In this document: positions 53,442 to 62,625 of the stretch, in pieces
How the letters are laid out: every line of letters begins with the position of its first letter
Position numbering within the stretch: position 1 is the stretch's first letter
Origin: Gemmobacter lanyuensis
GTDB taxonomy: Bacteria > Pseudomonadota > Alphaproteobacteria > Rhodobacterales > Rhodobacteraceae
Length of the DNA: 64,000 bases
NCBI RefSeq assembly: GCF_014652355.1
Contig: NZ_BMYQ01000007.1
Coordinates: 124,001 to 188,000 of the forward strand
Direction of reading: 5' to 3'
Made by a program: the position numbers and the translations under genes
Notes under the pieces: model-generated
Databases searched by the model: none
Told to the model about the DNA's origin: nothing
What the model saw: the letters and a program-made list of their open reading frames with translations, nothing else

Positions 53442-54500
53442 ATGTCACGTCTTCCTGCCGCTGCCGTTCTGCTGTCGGGTCTGATGCCTTTGCCCGGTTT
53501 GGCGGATGCACCGCTGGTGGTGCGGATCGTTACCGCGCAGGTGCAGCCAACTGTCACCACCTATGCCATTTCGGGCACGGTGACGGCCCCCGACAGCGTC
53601 GCCATCAGCGCCCGCGATGGGGGGCGGGTGATCACGGTGGGGGTGCAGGTCGGCGATCACATTGCCCCGGGCCAGATCCTTGTGCAGCTGGACCCCACAC
53701 AGGCCAATGCCGCAGCCCGCGCCGCCGAAGCGCAGCTTGCCGCCGCCGATGCGGGGCTTCGGCAGGCCCGGCAGGCACGGGATCGTGCGGCCGGTCTGGC
53801 CGAGCGGGGTGCAGGCACGGTGGCCGGTCTTGATGCCGCGACCGAGGCGCTGCTTGCGGCGCAATCGGCACGTGATCAGGCCTTGGCTCAGGTGTCAAAG
53901 GCCCGTCAGGCGGTGGATGATACCGTCATTCGCGCCGGCGCAGCCGGAATCATCACAGGCCGCACGGCCGAGCCGGGGCAGATCGTGGCGGCGGCGCAGG
54001 GCTTGCTCACCCTGGCACCGGATGGCGCGCGCGAGGCTGTCTTCCATGCGCCCGATGGTGTGGACCTGCGGGAATTCATCGGGCGTCGGGTGGTCATCCG
54101 CAGTCTGGACGCGCCTTTCCTGTCGGTCGGCGGCGCGGTGTCAGAGATCTCGCCTCTGGCGGATTCGGCCTCGGGGACGGTGGAGGTGAAGGCCAGGATT
54201 GATGCGGATGCCGCGCAGCCGGGCCTTGGTGTCCCTGTGATGAGCGAGATTGATCTGAGAAATGACCCGGTCGTCAGCCTGCCATGGACGGCCCTTGCCG
54301 CAGGTCCATCCGGGGCGGCGGTCTGGACGGTTGATCCGGCCACGCAAAAGGTTGCGCTGACCCCCGTTACCGTGGCGCGCTATACGGCTGACACGATCGA
54401 GCTGTCACGGGGCCTGGTTGCCGGGCAGCTGGTGGTCGCGGATGGGTCGCATCTGCTCTATCCCGGGCGACAGGTTGTTGCGGCAGGGGGGAAACCGTGA
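53442..54500 (+). CDS. RND efflux membrane-fusion protein, first copy
   Basis: A 352-residue periplasmic adaptor with a signal peptide (MSRLPAAAVLLSGLMPLPG, cleavage near residue 23). The order is barrel-lipoyl-helical hairpin-lipoyl-barrel: ISARDGGRVITVGVQVGDHI, a long Ala-rich coiled-coil hairpin (about 85-160), IRAGAAGIITGRTAEPGQIV, then the C-terminal beta domains. It would link the RND pump to an outer-membrane channel. A second, different adaptor gene follows directly, overlapping by one base (TGATG). Confidence 0.9.
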   Translation: MSRLPAAAVLLSGLMPLPGLADAPLVVRIVTAQVQPTVTTYAISGTVTAPDSVAISARDGGRVITVGVQVGDHIAPGQILVQLDPTQANAAARAAEAQLAAADAGLRQARQARDRAAGLAERGAGTVAGLDAATEALLAAQSARDQALAQVSKARQAVDDTVIRAGAAGIITGRTAEPGQIVAAAQGLLTLAPDGAREAVFHAPDGVDLREFIGRRVVIRSLDAPFLSVGGAVSEISPLADSASGTVEVKARIDADAAQPGLGVPVMSEIDLRNDPVVSLPWTALAAGPSGAAVWTVDPATQKVALTPVTVARYTADTIELSRGLVAGQLVVADGSHLLYPGRQVVAAGGKP

Positions 54501-55555
54501 TGTCGCTGTTGCGCGCTTTTCTGATCCTTCCGCTGCTGGCCTTGCCCGTCCTGGCCGAGGATAACCCTCTCCCGCCAAGGCCCCGACCTGTGGTGACCGA
54601 GATCCTGACCAGTGAGGCCGCGCGCCTGCGCAGCTTTCCCGGTCTGATCGCGGCACGGGTGGAAACGGCGCTTGCATTTCAGACCACCGGACGTGTGGCA
54701 AGCCGCCCGGCGGATCGGGGCGACCGGGTAAAGGCTGGTGATGTTCTGGCAACGCTGGACCAGATTACGCTGGGCGAAGATGTCGCCGCCGCGCGTGCCG
54801 CTGTGGCAGCGGCCCAGGCCCAGGCCGATCTGGCCGGGCAAAGCCTTGCACGGGCCGAACGGCTGAACCAGCGCGGGGTGGCGGCCACGTCACAGCTGGA
54901 AGCTGCGACAGCACAGCGCGACAGCGCGGCCGCCAGTTTGCGGGCGGCCGAGGCCGATCTGTTGCGCGCCGAGGATGCCGCGCGCTTTGGCACCCTGCGC
55001 GCGCCCTCGGACGGGGTGGTGATTGCTGTCAGTGCCGAACCGGGGGCCGTGGTATCGCCCGGCACGCCGGTTCTGACCCTTGCGGCTAAGGGAGGGCTGG
55101 AGGCGGTGATCGACGTCCCGGGCGATGTGCTGGCGCTGTTGCCGCCGGATGCCCAGTTCACCCTGCGCCCGCGCATGGGCGAGGGGCAGGCCGTGCCGGG
55201 GCAATTGCGGCTGATCGAACCCGTAGCCGACAGCGGCGCCCGCAACCACCGTCTGCGCGTCACGCTGCAGGGCGAAAGCCCGACGCTGCGCATCGGTTCA
55301 CTTGTCATGGCTACGCTCGATTTGCCAGTAGACCCCGTCTTGACGCTTCCGCAAAGCGCCCTGATCGACGGCACCGCCAGCGTCTGGCGCATCACGGGGC
55401 CGGATCGTCTTGCGACGCGCGTGCCGGTAACACTGGGCGCCGCTCTTGGCGATCGGGTGATCGTGACGCAGGGCCTTGCCTCTGGCGATGAAATTCTGGT
55501 GCGCGGGGTCCATTCCGTGCAGGACGGCCAGCCTTTGGGCGAAAGGATCGAATGA
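54500..55555 (+). CDS. RND efflux membrane-fusion protein, second copy
   Basis: A 351-residue adaptor of the same class. A signal peptide (MSLLRAFLILPLLALPVLA) is followed by the lipoyl half LAFQTTGRVASRPADRGDRV, the helical hairpin (about 85-140, Ala/Gln rich) and LRAPSDGVVIAVSAEPGAVV. It is clearly different from the first adaptor, so this is not a recent duplication. Paired adaptors are known in pumps such as TriABC. GTG one codon earlier is an alternative start. The stop overlaps the pump gene start in ATGA. Confidence 0.9.
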   Translation: MSLLRAFLILPLLALPVLAEDNPLPPRPRPVVTEILTSEAARLRSFPGLIAARVETALAFQTTGRVASRPADRGDRVKAGDVLATLDQITLGEDVAAARAAVAAAQAQADLAGQSLARAERLNQRGVAATSQLEAATAQRDSAAASLRAAEADLLRAEDAARFGTLRAPSDGVVIAVSAEPGAVVSPGTPVLTLAAKGGLEAVIDVPGDVLALLPPDAQFTLRPRMGEGQAVPGQLRLIEPVADSGARNHRLRVTLQGESPTLRIGSLVMATLDLPVDPVLTLPQSALIDGTASVWRITGPDRLATRVPVTLGAALGDRVIVTQGLASGDEILVRGVHSVQDGQPLGERIE

Positions 55556-58500
55556 TGCGCGGCTTCAACCTTTCGGACTGGGCGCTCAAGCATCGCTCGA
55601 TGGTCTGGTTCATGATCATCGTCTCGCTGGTGGCGGGGATGATTTCCTACGGGAACCTCGGGCGCGAGGAAGACCCCTCCTTCACCATCAAGACCATGGT
55701 GATTTCGGCCGCCCTGCCGGGCGCCACGGCCGAGGAAACCCGCGCGCAGGTGACCGACCGGATCGAGAAAAAGCTGCAGGAAATCCCCACGCTGAAAAAC
55801 ACCCGGTCCGAGACCTTCCCCGGTCAGGCGGTGGTTTATCTGGAGCTGAACCCCGAAGTGCGGGGGGCCGAGGTGACCCAGACCTGGGTCCGTGTCCGGC
55901 ACATGATGGAGGATATCCGGCGCGAATTTCCCGCCGAATTCGCGGGTTTCGCCTTCAATGACAGCTTTGGTGACGTTTACGGCAATATCTATGCCTTCAC
56001 CTCGGACGGGTTTACCCCGCGCGAGATGAAGGACCGGGTCGAGGCCGTGCGCGCCGCCGTGCTGACGCTGAAAGACGCAGGCAAGGTTGAACTGATCGGG
56101 ACGCAAGACCCCGTCGTGCATATCGAATTTTCGGCGCGCAAACTGGCGGCGCTGGGGCTTGACCGCGGGGCGGTGCTGAACACGCTGGCTGCGCAAAATG
56201 CCATCGTGCCCTCTGGCGTGATCCGCACCGGGGCCGAACAGATTGCCGTGCGTGTCAGCGGCCGTTTTGGCGCGGCGACGGATCTCGCCGAAACCCCGCT
56301 GCGGGTGGGGGAAACCTTCTTCACCCTTTCGGACGTGGCGACGGTGACGGCGGGCTATGCCGATCCGCCGGGCTCGCTTTTCCGCTATAACGGCAAGGAT
56401 GCGGTGGCGCTGATCGTGGGCATGCGGCAGGGCGCAAACATCTTGGCCTTCGGTGAAGAGCTGGACGCGCTGATGGCGCGGGTTGCCGCCGAACTGCCGG
56501 TGGGCATCGAGATGAGCAAAGTGGCCGATCAGCCCAAGGTGGTTGAAGAGTCCGTCGATCACTTCCTTCAGGCGCTGGTCGAGGCGGTGCTGATCGTTCT
56601 GGCGGTCAGTTTCGTGTCGCTGGGCGTGCGGGCGGGGCTGGTGGTGACCATGACCATCCCGCTTGTGCTGGCGCTGACCTTCGTGATCCTCGATCTGATG
56701 GGGGTGACGCTGCAGCGGATTTCGCTGGGCGCGCTGATCATCGCGCTGGGGCTGTTGGTTGATGATGCGATGATCGCGATCGAGACGATGATCGCGCGGC
56801 TGGAACTGGGGGAAAGCCTGTCCAAGGCGGCCTCCTACGCCTGGACCTCCATCGCCTTCCCGATGCTTTCGGGGACTTTGGTGACCGTCGCGGGCTTCAT
56901 CCCCATCGGGCTGAACAGCAGCGCGGCGGGGGAATATACCATCTCGCTTTTTTATGTGATCGCGATTTCGCTGATCCTGTCCTGGATCGTGGCGGTGCTG
57001 TTCGCGCCGTTGCTGGGGGCCACGTTCCTGCCCGCGAAACTTCCCCATCACAATCCCGAGCCGGGCCGGCTGCGGCGCGGCTTCCACCGCGTGCTGCGTG
57101 CTGCGATGCGGGCCAAATGGATGACGATTCTGGTGACGGTGGCCTGTTTCGGCCTGTCGATCTTCGGGATGCGCTTTGTGGAACAGCAGTTCTTCCCCAC
57201 CTCGGACCGGCCCGAATTGCTGGTCGATATCGGGCTGCGGCAAAACAGCAGCATCGAGGAAACCGACACCGCCATCCGCAATCTGGAAAGCTGGCTTTCG
57301 ACCCGCGAGGAAGTGGCCTATTGGTCCACCTATGTCGGACGGTCGGCGCCGCGGTTCCTTCTGTCGCTCGATGCGCCGACGCCCGCGCCCTATATGGGCC
57401 AGATCGTCGTGATGACCACGGGGATGGAGGCGCGCAACGCCCTGCGCGATGCGATGAACACCTATGCCGAGGCGCAGGCGGGGGTCGAGATTTTCCCGAA
57501 ATTCATCGAATTGGGGCCGCCGGTTGGCAAGCCCGTGCAATTCCGCATCTCGGGCCCCGATCAGGCCGTGCTGCGCGAAGAGGCGCGCGCACTGGCCGCG
57601 CTGATGGCCGAGGACAGCCGTCTGGGCAAACTGACGATGGATGAGGGCGAACCCGTCCGTGCCGTGCGCGTGGTGCTGGATCAGGAAAAGCTGCGCCAAC
57701 TGGGCCTGACGCAGACCGATGTCGCCCAATCTCTGGCCCTGCTTTATGACGGCACCACCGTGACCGAGCTGCGCGATGGCGATACGCTGATCGACGTGAT
57801 CGCGCGCGGCACGGCAGAGGATCGCGCCTCGGTCGCGGCGCTGCAGTCGCTGCAGCTTCGCAGTCCCTCCGGGGTGCCGGTGCCGCTGGGGTCTTTCGCG
57901 CAGCTGGAGTGGCGCAGCGAGGCGCCGGTGATCCATCAGCGCGACCGCGTGCCGACGATCACCGTCAAGGCCGCAGTGATGACCGCCGACCAGCCCGCCA
58001 CCATCGTCAAGGATCTGGGTCCGGCGCTGGCCCGGCTGACGGCCGAGCTTCCGGCGGGCTATCGCATCGAAACGGCGGGTGTGGTGGAATCCAGCGCCGA
58101 AAGTCAGGGGCCGATTGCTGCGGTGGCGCCGCTGATGCTGCTGATCATGCTCACGTTGGTGATGATCCAGATGCAGAGCTTCCGCCTGATGTTCATCGTG
58201 CTGGCGGTGGCACCCCTGGGCCTGATCGGGGTGGTGGCGGCGCTGGTGCCTTCGGGCGCCCCCTTGGGCTTTGTCGCCATTCTGGGGGTGCTGGCGCTGA
58301 TCGGGATTCTGATCCGCAACTCCATCATCCTGATGACCGAGGTCGAGACGCTCGTCGCGGCGGGCAAATCGCGCTGGGATGCGGTGTTTGAGGCCTCGGA
58401 CAGCCGCGCGCGGCCGATCCTGCTGACGGCGGCGGCGGCAAGCCTTGCGCTGATCCCGATTGCCCGGCAGGTGTTCTGGGGGCCGATGGCCTTTGCCATG

Positions 58501-58605
58501 ATGGGTGGGATCATCGCCGGGACGCTGATCACGCTGCTCTTTGCGCCTGCGCTTTATTGTGCGGTCTTCCGGGTGCGCCCCGACGGCGCGGGGCAGGAGG
58601 CCTGA
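55552..58605 (+). CDS. RND-family efflux pump inner-membrane transporter
   Basis: A 1017-residue resistance-nodulation-division permease with the expected 12-helix layout and two large periplasmic loops (about 40-330 and 550-860). The transmembrane proton-relay pair is in GLLVDDAMIAIETM; SGTLVTVAGFIPIG and the second-half blocks are typical, and FPGQAVVYLELN marks the first porter domain. It pumps small hydrophobic compounds with proton entry. The two adaptor genes are upstream, the TetR gene 3 bases downstream, and no outer-membrane factor is in the window. Confidence 0.93.
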   Translation: MMRGFNLSDWALKHRSMVWFMIIVSLVAGMISYGNLGREEDPSFTIKTMVISAALPGATAEETRAQVTDRIEKKLQEIPTLKNTRSETFPGQAVVYLELNPEVRGAEVTQTWVRVRHMMEDIRREFPAEFAGFAFNDSFGDVYGNIYAFTSDGFTPREMKDRVEAVRAAVLTLKDAGKVELIGTQDPVVHIEFSARKLAALGLDRGAVLNTLAAQNAIVPSGVIRTGAEQIAVRVSGRFGAATDLAETPLRVGETFFTLSDVATVTAGYADPPGSLFRYNGKDAVALIVGMRQGANILAFGEELDALMARVAAELPVGIEMSKVADQPKVVEESVDHFLQALVEAVLIVLAVSFVSLGVRAGLVVTMTIPLVLALTFVILDLMGVTLQRISLGALIIALGLLVDDAMIAIETMIARLELGESLSKAASYAWTSIAFPMLSGTLVTVAGFIPIGLNSSAAGEYTISLFYVIAISLILSWIVAVLFAPLLGATFLPAKLPHHNPEPGRLRRGFHRVLRAAMRAKWMTILVTVACFGLSIFGMRFVEQQFFPTSDRPELLVDIGLRQNSSIEETDTAIRNLESWLSTREEVAYWSTYVGRSAPRFLLSLDAPTPAPYMGQIVVMTTGMEARNALRDAMNTYAEAQAGVEIFPKFIELGPPVGKPVQFRISGPDQAVLREEARALAALMAEDSRLGKLTMDEGEPVRAVRVVLDQEKLRQLGLTQTDVAQSLALLYDGTTVTELRDGDTLIDVIARGTAEDRASVAALQSLQLRSPSGVPVPLGSFAQLEWRSEAPVIHQRDRVPTITVKAAVMTADQPATIVKDLGPALARLTAELPAGYRIETAGVVESSAESQGPIAAVAPLMLLIMLTLVMIQMQSFRLMFIVLAVAPLGLIGVVAALVPSGAPLGFVAILGVLALIGILIRNSIILMTEVETLVAAGKSRWDAVFEASDSRARPILLTAAAASLALIPIARQVFWGPMAFAMMGGIIAGTLITLLFAPALYCAVFRVRPDGAGQEA

Positions 58606-58608
58606 GCC

Positions 58609-59277
58609 ATGGCCGACCATCGCCCCGCCGTCGCCGCGCAACGGCGCGAAAGGATGCGCGCCCGCCTGATCGAGGCGGCGCTGCCGGTGGTGGCCCGCAA
58701 GGGCATCGCCGAGACGCAGATCGAGGACATCATCGCCGCGGCCGAAGTGTCGCGCGGGACCTTCTACAACCACTTCCCCACCGTGGCCGAATTGCTCCGC
58801 GCGGCCTATCAGCAACTGGGCAATGAGCTGGCGACGCGGGTCGAGGCCGATATCCGTGCGGAACCAGATCCGGCCCGCCGCATGGCACAGGGGCTTTTGA
58901 ATTTCCTGGCTACGGCGCGTGCCTATCCGTTGGTCGGGCGTTTCATCGTGGGGCTGGGCGTCACCGGGTTGGGCGAGGGCAATCTTGTCCATGCCCTGCT
59001 TCCCCCGCATCTCGAGGCGGGCGTCCGGGCCGGGCAGTTCCTGCCGATGCCGCTGGACCTTGCGGTGGACATGATCGCCGCGTCCATGATGGTCGCCCTG
59101 CAGCGCGATAGCCGAGGCGAGACGGTGAACCCCACCGACGTGATTGCCGCCTTGCTTCGGATGATCGGCGTCAGTGTCGCCCAGGTCGCACAACTTGCGA
59201 CGCTGGAGCCTGTCGTCTTGCAGATGGGACCTGAAACGCTGGTGGCCCGCAGCAATGCGTTGCTGCAGGACGGCTAA
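58609..59277 (+). CDS. TetR-family regulator of the RND efflux operon
   Basis: A 222-residue TetR regulator. The helix-turn-helix is in residues 13-62 (IEDIIAAAEVSRGTFYNHFP), followed by a ligand domain with hydrophobic helices. The gene starts 3 bases after the pump stop and is therefore co-transcribed. It would autoregulate the operon from the repeat at 53384-53416. The inducing ligand is unknown. Confidence 0.92.
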   Translation: MADHRPAVAAQRRERMRARLIEAALPVVARKGIAETQIEDIIAAAEVSRGTFYNHFPTVAELLRAAYQQLGNELATRVEADIRAEPDPARRMAQGLLNFLATARAYPLVGRFIVGLGVTGLGEGNLVHALLPPHLEAGVRAGQFLPMPLDLAVDMIAASMMVALQRDSRGETVNPTDVIAALLRMIGVSVAQVAQLATLEPVVLQMGPETLVARSNALLQDG

Positions 59278-59279
59278 GG

Positions 59280-59302
59280 GGGGCCGGTTCTGGTCCGGCC
59301 CC
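59280..59302. terminator. Hairpin between convergent tetR and protease genes
   Basis: GGGGCCGG (59280-59287) pairs perfectly with CCGGCCCC (59295-59302) around a 7-base loop. It lies 2 bases after the tetR stop and 8 bases from the stop of the convergent protease gene, so it can serve both operons. Confidence 0.7.
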
Positions 59303-59310
59303 GCCGGGGT

Positions 59311-60786
59311 TCAAAGGGCGAAATCGCCCGATTGCAGGGTGTGAAGCCCGTTCAGACGCAGCACCAGTTCCGCCTGCGTGTCGCTGTCGCGATCCAGGAA
59401 GACCAGCGTGAAGTCATTCTCGCTCCCGTCGTTGTTGACCAGCTGATAGCGCAGGCCACCCCGGGCCGAGGTGCCGAAACCGCCGGTCCCGAGCCATTCG
59501 AAAGCATTGTTGTCGGCAAGAACGGTACTGGCATCCATCGTGGTCAGCACGATCCGGTCAGTTCCCCGCACGAAATCAGTAATGACGTCGCAGGCGGTGC
59601 TGGCATTGGTCATTTCGGATGGCGCGTTGAACACAATGCGATCCGCGCCGGTGCCTGTGGCAATCCGGTCGGCCCCCGCACCCCCGACGATCCGGTCGGC
59701 TCCGGCGCCGCCGGTGATCGTGTCGGCGCCACCATTGCCGAGCAGCGTATTGGCGGCGGTGTTGCCGATGATCCGGTCAGCGCGGTTCCCGCCAGTGGCA
59801 TTTTCAATGACCACACCATTGGCAATGGTATAGCCGCCCACGATGCCATTGGCACGGGACACATAGCCCCCGGCATTTGCGCCCACCAACGGGGCCGCGC
59901 GCAGATCAAGATAGGCTGCCACATTCGACCCGGCATTGGTCAGGGTGTCCGTGCCGCCCGTATCCCAGATGCAGGACCAATAGGTTCCGGCACGGTTGGC
60001 ATCCGGCAGGCGATAGGTCGAATTGCCGGTGGCATTCGCCGCGGCACCATAAATGGACTGGATCGCCGCAATATCGAGCGCCATGGGCGTGGCCTGATAG
60101 CCATAATCCCATTCCGTCTGATAGCTGTGGTCCGGGAACTGCGTCTGCCACCCGTCCATGTAGCTCATGGTGGTGAAGATGCCCTGATTGAGACCGTACT
60201 GGCCAAAATCGCTTGAATCCCCATCGCTCACACCCGGGAAAAGGGTGCCATCCCCGAGGCCGCCACCATCATGGGGGTGCGCAAGGCCGATCAGATGGCC
60301 GATCTCATGAATGAGCGTGACATAGGCATAGCCGCCACGGACAAGCGCGCTGGGAATCCAGGTCTCGTTTTCGCCGTTCAGCACAAGATAGAGCGGCTCG
60401 GCCACGGTGCCGGGGACCGGAACCTCGCTATAGCCGAAAGTGTCGGCGCCAGTATGGGCCGAAGGCGCTTGCCAAGCCCAGAAATCCGCCGTGTTCGGAT
60501 CGCTGGTTTCAACAAAACGGATATTGGCCACATTGGACCAGCTGGTCAGGGCATTGCGCAGCGCAGTCAGGGCAGCGCTGCCCCAAGGGGCGCTTGAACC
60601 TTCCCAGATGATCTCGGCGGGATCGACCCCATGCACGGCGCTGTAGCGGACCGTGACGCGGCCGTCATTCGAGGTCACATTCGGGTCGTCCCGCCACGCT
60701 CCACCCCAGACAAGGCTGTCAATCCAGGGGTTGGCGTTGTTCGTCGGCGTCCCATCGACGAAGGAGGTGATCGCGGTTCCAGCCAT
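59311..60786 (-). CDS. Serralysin-like RTX metalloprotease (M10 family)
   Basis: A 491-residue secreted protease. The zinc site is HEIGHLIGLAHP (His160, Glu161, His164, His170) and the Met-turn is TTMSYMDG (Met207), both complete. Calcium-binding RTX repeats of the GGxGADxI type span about residues 329-385 (GNGGADTITGGAGADRIVGG). There is no N-terminal signal peptide; a C-terminal type I secretion signal (ending near ALHT...GDFAL-like hydrophobic residues) is expected. No type I secretion genes and no protease inhibitor gene are nearby. It acts outside the cell on proteins. Confidence 0.92.
   Translation of the reverse strand: MAGTAITSFVDGTPTNNANPWIDSLVWGGAWRDDPNVTSNDGRVTVRYSAVHGVDPAEIIWEGSSAPWGSAALTALRNALTSWSNVANIRFVETSDPNTADFWAWQAPSAHTGADTFGYSEVPVPGTVAEPLYLVLNGENETWIPSALVRGGYAYVTLIHEIGHLIGLAHPHDGGGLGDGTLFPGVSDGDSSDFGQYGLNQGIFTTMSYMDGWQTQFPDHSYQTEWDYGYQATPMALDIAAIQSIYGAAANATGNSTYRLPDANRAGTYWSCIWDTGGTDTLTNAGSNVAAYLDLRAAPLVGANAGGYVSRANGIVGGYTIANGVVIENATGGNRADRIIGNTAANTLLGNGGADTITGGAGADRIVGGAGADRIATGTGADRIVFNAPSEMTNASTACDVITDFVRGTDRIVLTTMDASTVLADNNAFEWLGTGGFGTSARGGLRYQLVNNDGSENDFTLVFLDRDSDTQAELVLRLNGLHTLQSGDFAL
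59635..59802 (-). repeat. RTX nonapeptide repeat region of the protease gene
   Basis: The coding stretch for residues 329-384 repeats a nine-residue GGxGADxI unit about four to five times (GNGGADTIT, GGAGADRIV, GGAGADRIA, TGTGADRIV). In such proteins these fold as a calcium-binding parallel beta roll once outside the cell. The repeat is protein-level; the codons differ between units. Confidence 0.8.
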
Positions 60787-61030
60787 GCTTCAAATCCATC
60801 CCGTGCTGTCGTTTCACTTGAAAAACCAATGCGTCATGCTGCGCAACTGCCGCAAGTTTAAGCAGATCATCTTTCATAGTGAAACGCCCTGCGGTTTGGC
60901 AAGCGCCGCAACGGAAGGGGATGTGCCCTTCCATTGCGGCAAGGCCGCGCAGACCCAGAAAAACAAGCTGAAATCCTATCAGATCCGGGGACGATGTGAC
61001 GCAAGTCTGGGACGAATGCGGCCGTAATAT
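60787..61030. other. Intergenic region upstream of the protease gene
   Basis: A 244-base gap between the protease start and the L,D-transpeptidase stop. It is less GC-rich than the genes at 60800-60890 and should hold the protease promoter. Short open frames cross it on both strands but none has a ribosome site and a recognisable product. Confidence 0.4.
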
Positions 61031-61609
61031 TCAGATCAGACGCACCTGCGTGCCGATGGCCGTCAGGGCGAAAAGCTCTTCGATATGTTCGTTGTAAAGG
61101 CCGACGCAGCCTGACGACGATTGCCGCCCGATCTTGCGCGTATCATGGGTGCCATGGATCAGGTAGGCGGGCCAGCCCAGATACATTGCATGGGTGCCCA
61201 GCGGATTTGCCGGGCCCGGCGGCGTGTAGCGCAGCGACGGGTCCTCGGCGAGCATGGAAGGAGTCGGGGTCCAGTCCGGCCCCACCTTCTTGCGTACGAC
61301 CTCGGTATAGCCACGGCGGGTAAGCTCTTCGGTGCGCGGGACCGAGCTGGGATAAAGGCGATAATCGCTGCCATCCGGCCCCCAGTAATGCACTGCGCGC
61401 GAGGTCAGGTCCGCCACAATGGCGCCTTTTCCCAGGTTCTCGAAATGGTCCTGCCAGCGTTGGGTGCGGAAGCTGGCCACGTTCGAGCGCACTTGGCCCG
61501 TGGCCCGCAGGTTCGGTTCGGGGGTCTGGGCCCGCAGGACAGTTGGTGCGACAAGCAGCGCAAGGCCGCCCAAGGTCAGGGCGCGGCGGCGGGACAGGAC
61601 TTGGGTCAT
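61031..61609 (-). CDS. L,D-transpeptidase (YkuD domain) with a Tat-type leader
   Basis: A 192-residue exported enzyme. The N-terminus MTQVLSRRRALTLGGLALLV has an SRRRALTLG motif near the twin-arginine consensus, with cleavage near residue 27 (LRAQ). The YkuD active site is HGTHDTRKIGRQSSSGCVGL, with His152, Asp156, Ser166 and nucleophile Cys168. Such enzymes make 3-3 peptidoglycan crosslinks or anchor lipoproteins in the periplasm. It stands alone, followed by a gap before the protease. Family length is usual for the short alphaproteobacterial forms. Confidence 0.92.
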   Translation of the reverse strand: MTQVLSRRRALTLGGLALLVAPTVLRAQTPEPNLRATGQVRSNVASFRTQRWQDHFENLGKGAIVADLTSRAVHYWGPDGSDYRLYPSSVPRTEELTRRGYTEVVRKKVGPDWTPTPSMLAEDPSLRYTPPGPANPLGTHAMYLGWPAYLIHGTHDTRKIGRQSSSGCVGLYNEHIEELFALTAIGTQVRLI

Positions 61610-61691
61610 GGCATCCTCATGGTGTCAGACATTGGCGCGAATTCAACCGCAGGCCACGGGCCAAGACCAGCCCGTCACGGTTCACATCCCT

Positions 61692-62465
61692 TCACGGTCG
61701 CGCGAGTCCGCAGACCGCGGCCACCAGATCGGGCAGGTGCCCGGAATGGGCCAGCACCTCGCATGGGGCGACCAGATGATCCGCCAGCGGCGCTGATTGC
61801 ACCTGACCGCCCGCCGCCGGCACGATCACCAGTGCCGCCGCGCAATCCCACAGATGCAGGCAGGATTCATGGTAAACTTCCGCACGGCCAAGGATGACGG
61901 CCATCAGCCCCACCGTCGCCGCGCCGCTGCGCCGGTATTGGGCCCCGGCGGACAGGATCCGGCCGATGCGCGCGGGATGGGCCGCCGGCGCTTCCCGCGG
62001 CGAATAGCCCAGATGGACCAACGCGGCCGTGGCGTCGGAGATGCCCGACACCCCTGCGGCCGCGCCCTCTGCCACCAGACCCGTTGGCCCCGCGGCCACC
62101 AGCAGGCCATGATCGGGCAGGTAGATGACGCCGTGCGTCAGCCGTCCCGCTTGTGCAAGCGCAATCGACACGCCCCAATCCGCCGCACCGCGCATGAAAT
62201 TCGCCGTGCCGTCAATGGGATCGGTGATCCAGATTGCACCGCTATCGCCCTGGAGTCCCCCTTCTTCACCCAGCACGGCATCGGTTGGCCAGCGCGCGGC
62301 AATGCGGTCACGGATCAACCGTTCAACCGCAAGGTCCGCGGCTGTCACAAAATCACCGGGCGCTTTTGCACCCACCTGCAGGCCCCCCGGCGTCGCCCGC
62401 AGGGTTTGGGCCAGCATTCCGGCCTCTCGGGCCAGCCTCACGATGAAGTCGAGCCTCTCATCCAT
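61692..62465 (-). CDS. Inositol-monophosphatase-family phosphatase
   Basis: A 257-residue metal-dependent phosphatase. Motif WITDPIDGTANF (Asp82, Asp85) with LGEEGG (Glu67) and HLWDCAAALVIVPAAGG near residue 210 are complete. The family covers inositol monophosphatase, 3'(2'),5'-bisphosphate nucleotidase (CysQ) and histidinol phosphatase (HisN); the sequence does not settle which. The ATG at 62465 is the family start (MDERLDFIVRLAREAG). It is divergent from the antiporter gene. Confidence 0.9.
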   Translation of the reverse strand: MDERLDFIVRLAREAGMLAQTLRATPGGLQVGAKAPGDFVTAADLAVERLIRDRIAARWPTDAVLGEEGGLQGDSGAIWITDPIDGTANFMRGAADWGVSIALAQAGRLTHGVIYLPDHGLLVAAGPTGLVAEGAAAGVSGISDATAALVHLGYSPREAPAAHPARIGRILSAGAQYRRSGAATVGLMAVILGRAEVYHESCLHLWDCAAALVIVPAAGGQVQSAPLADHLVAPCEVLAHSGHLPDLVAAVCGLARP

Positions 62466-62625
62466 CCTGTTCGCTCCGCCAAAACCGCAATCGAAGTAAT
62501 ATCAGACAGAAACTGTAACATATTGAAAGATGCTGCCCTGAATCGTGAACTGCCCGTCGGTTGTATGGGCTGCATGAATGTTTAACTTTGAACCATTCAT
62601 TCCAGTGTTTAGCCCGGAGGTCCCG

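Noticed and set aside
54679-59193. A 1504-codon open frame on the minus strand
   Set aside because: It is antisense to the RND adaptor, pump and TetR genes, which have clear domains. The translation is rich in His, Arg and Gln and has no recognisable motif; high GC keeps the frame open.
59635-59802. A repeat that could be mistaken for a tandem DNA repeat or CRISPR
   Set aside because: The periodicity is in the protein (RTX nonapeptides); the DNA units are not identical and have no spacers.
60653-61027. A 124-codon plus-strand frame upstream of the L,D-transpeptidase stop
   Set aside because: It overlaps the start of the protease gene antisense, has no ribosome site and no family resemblance.
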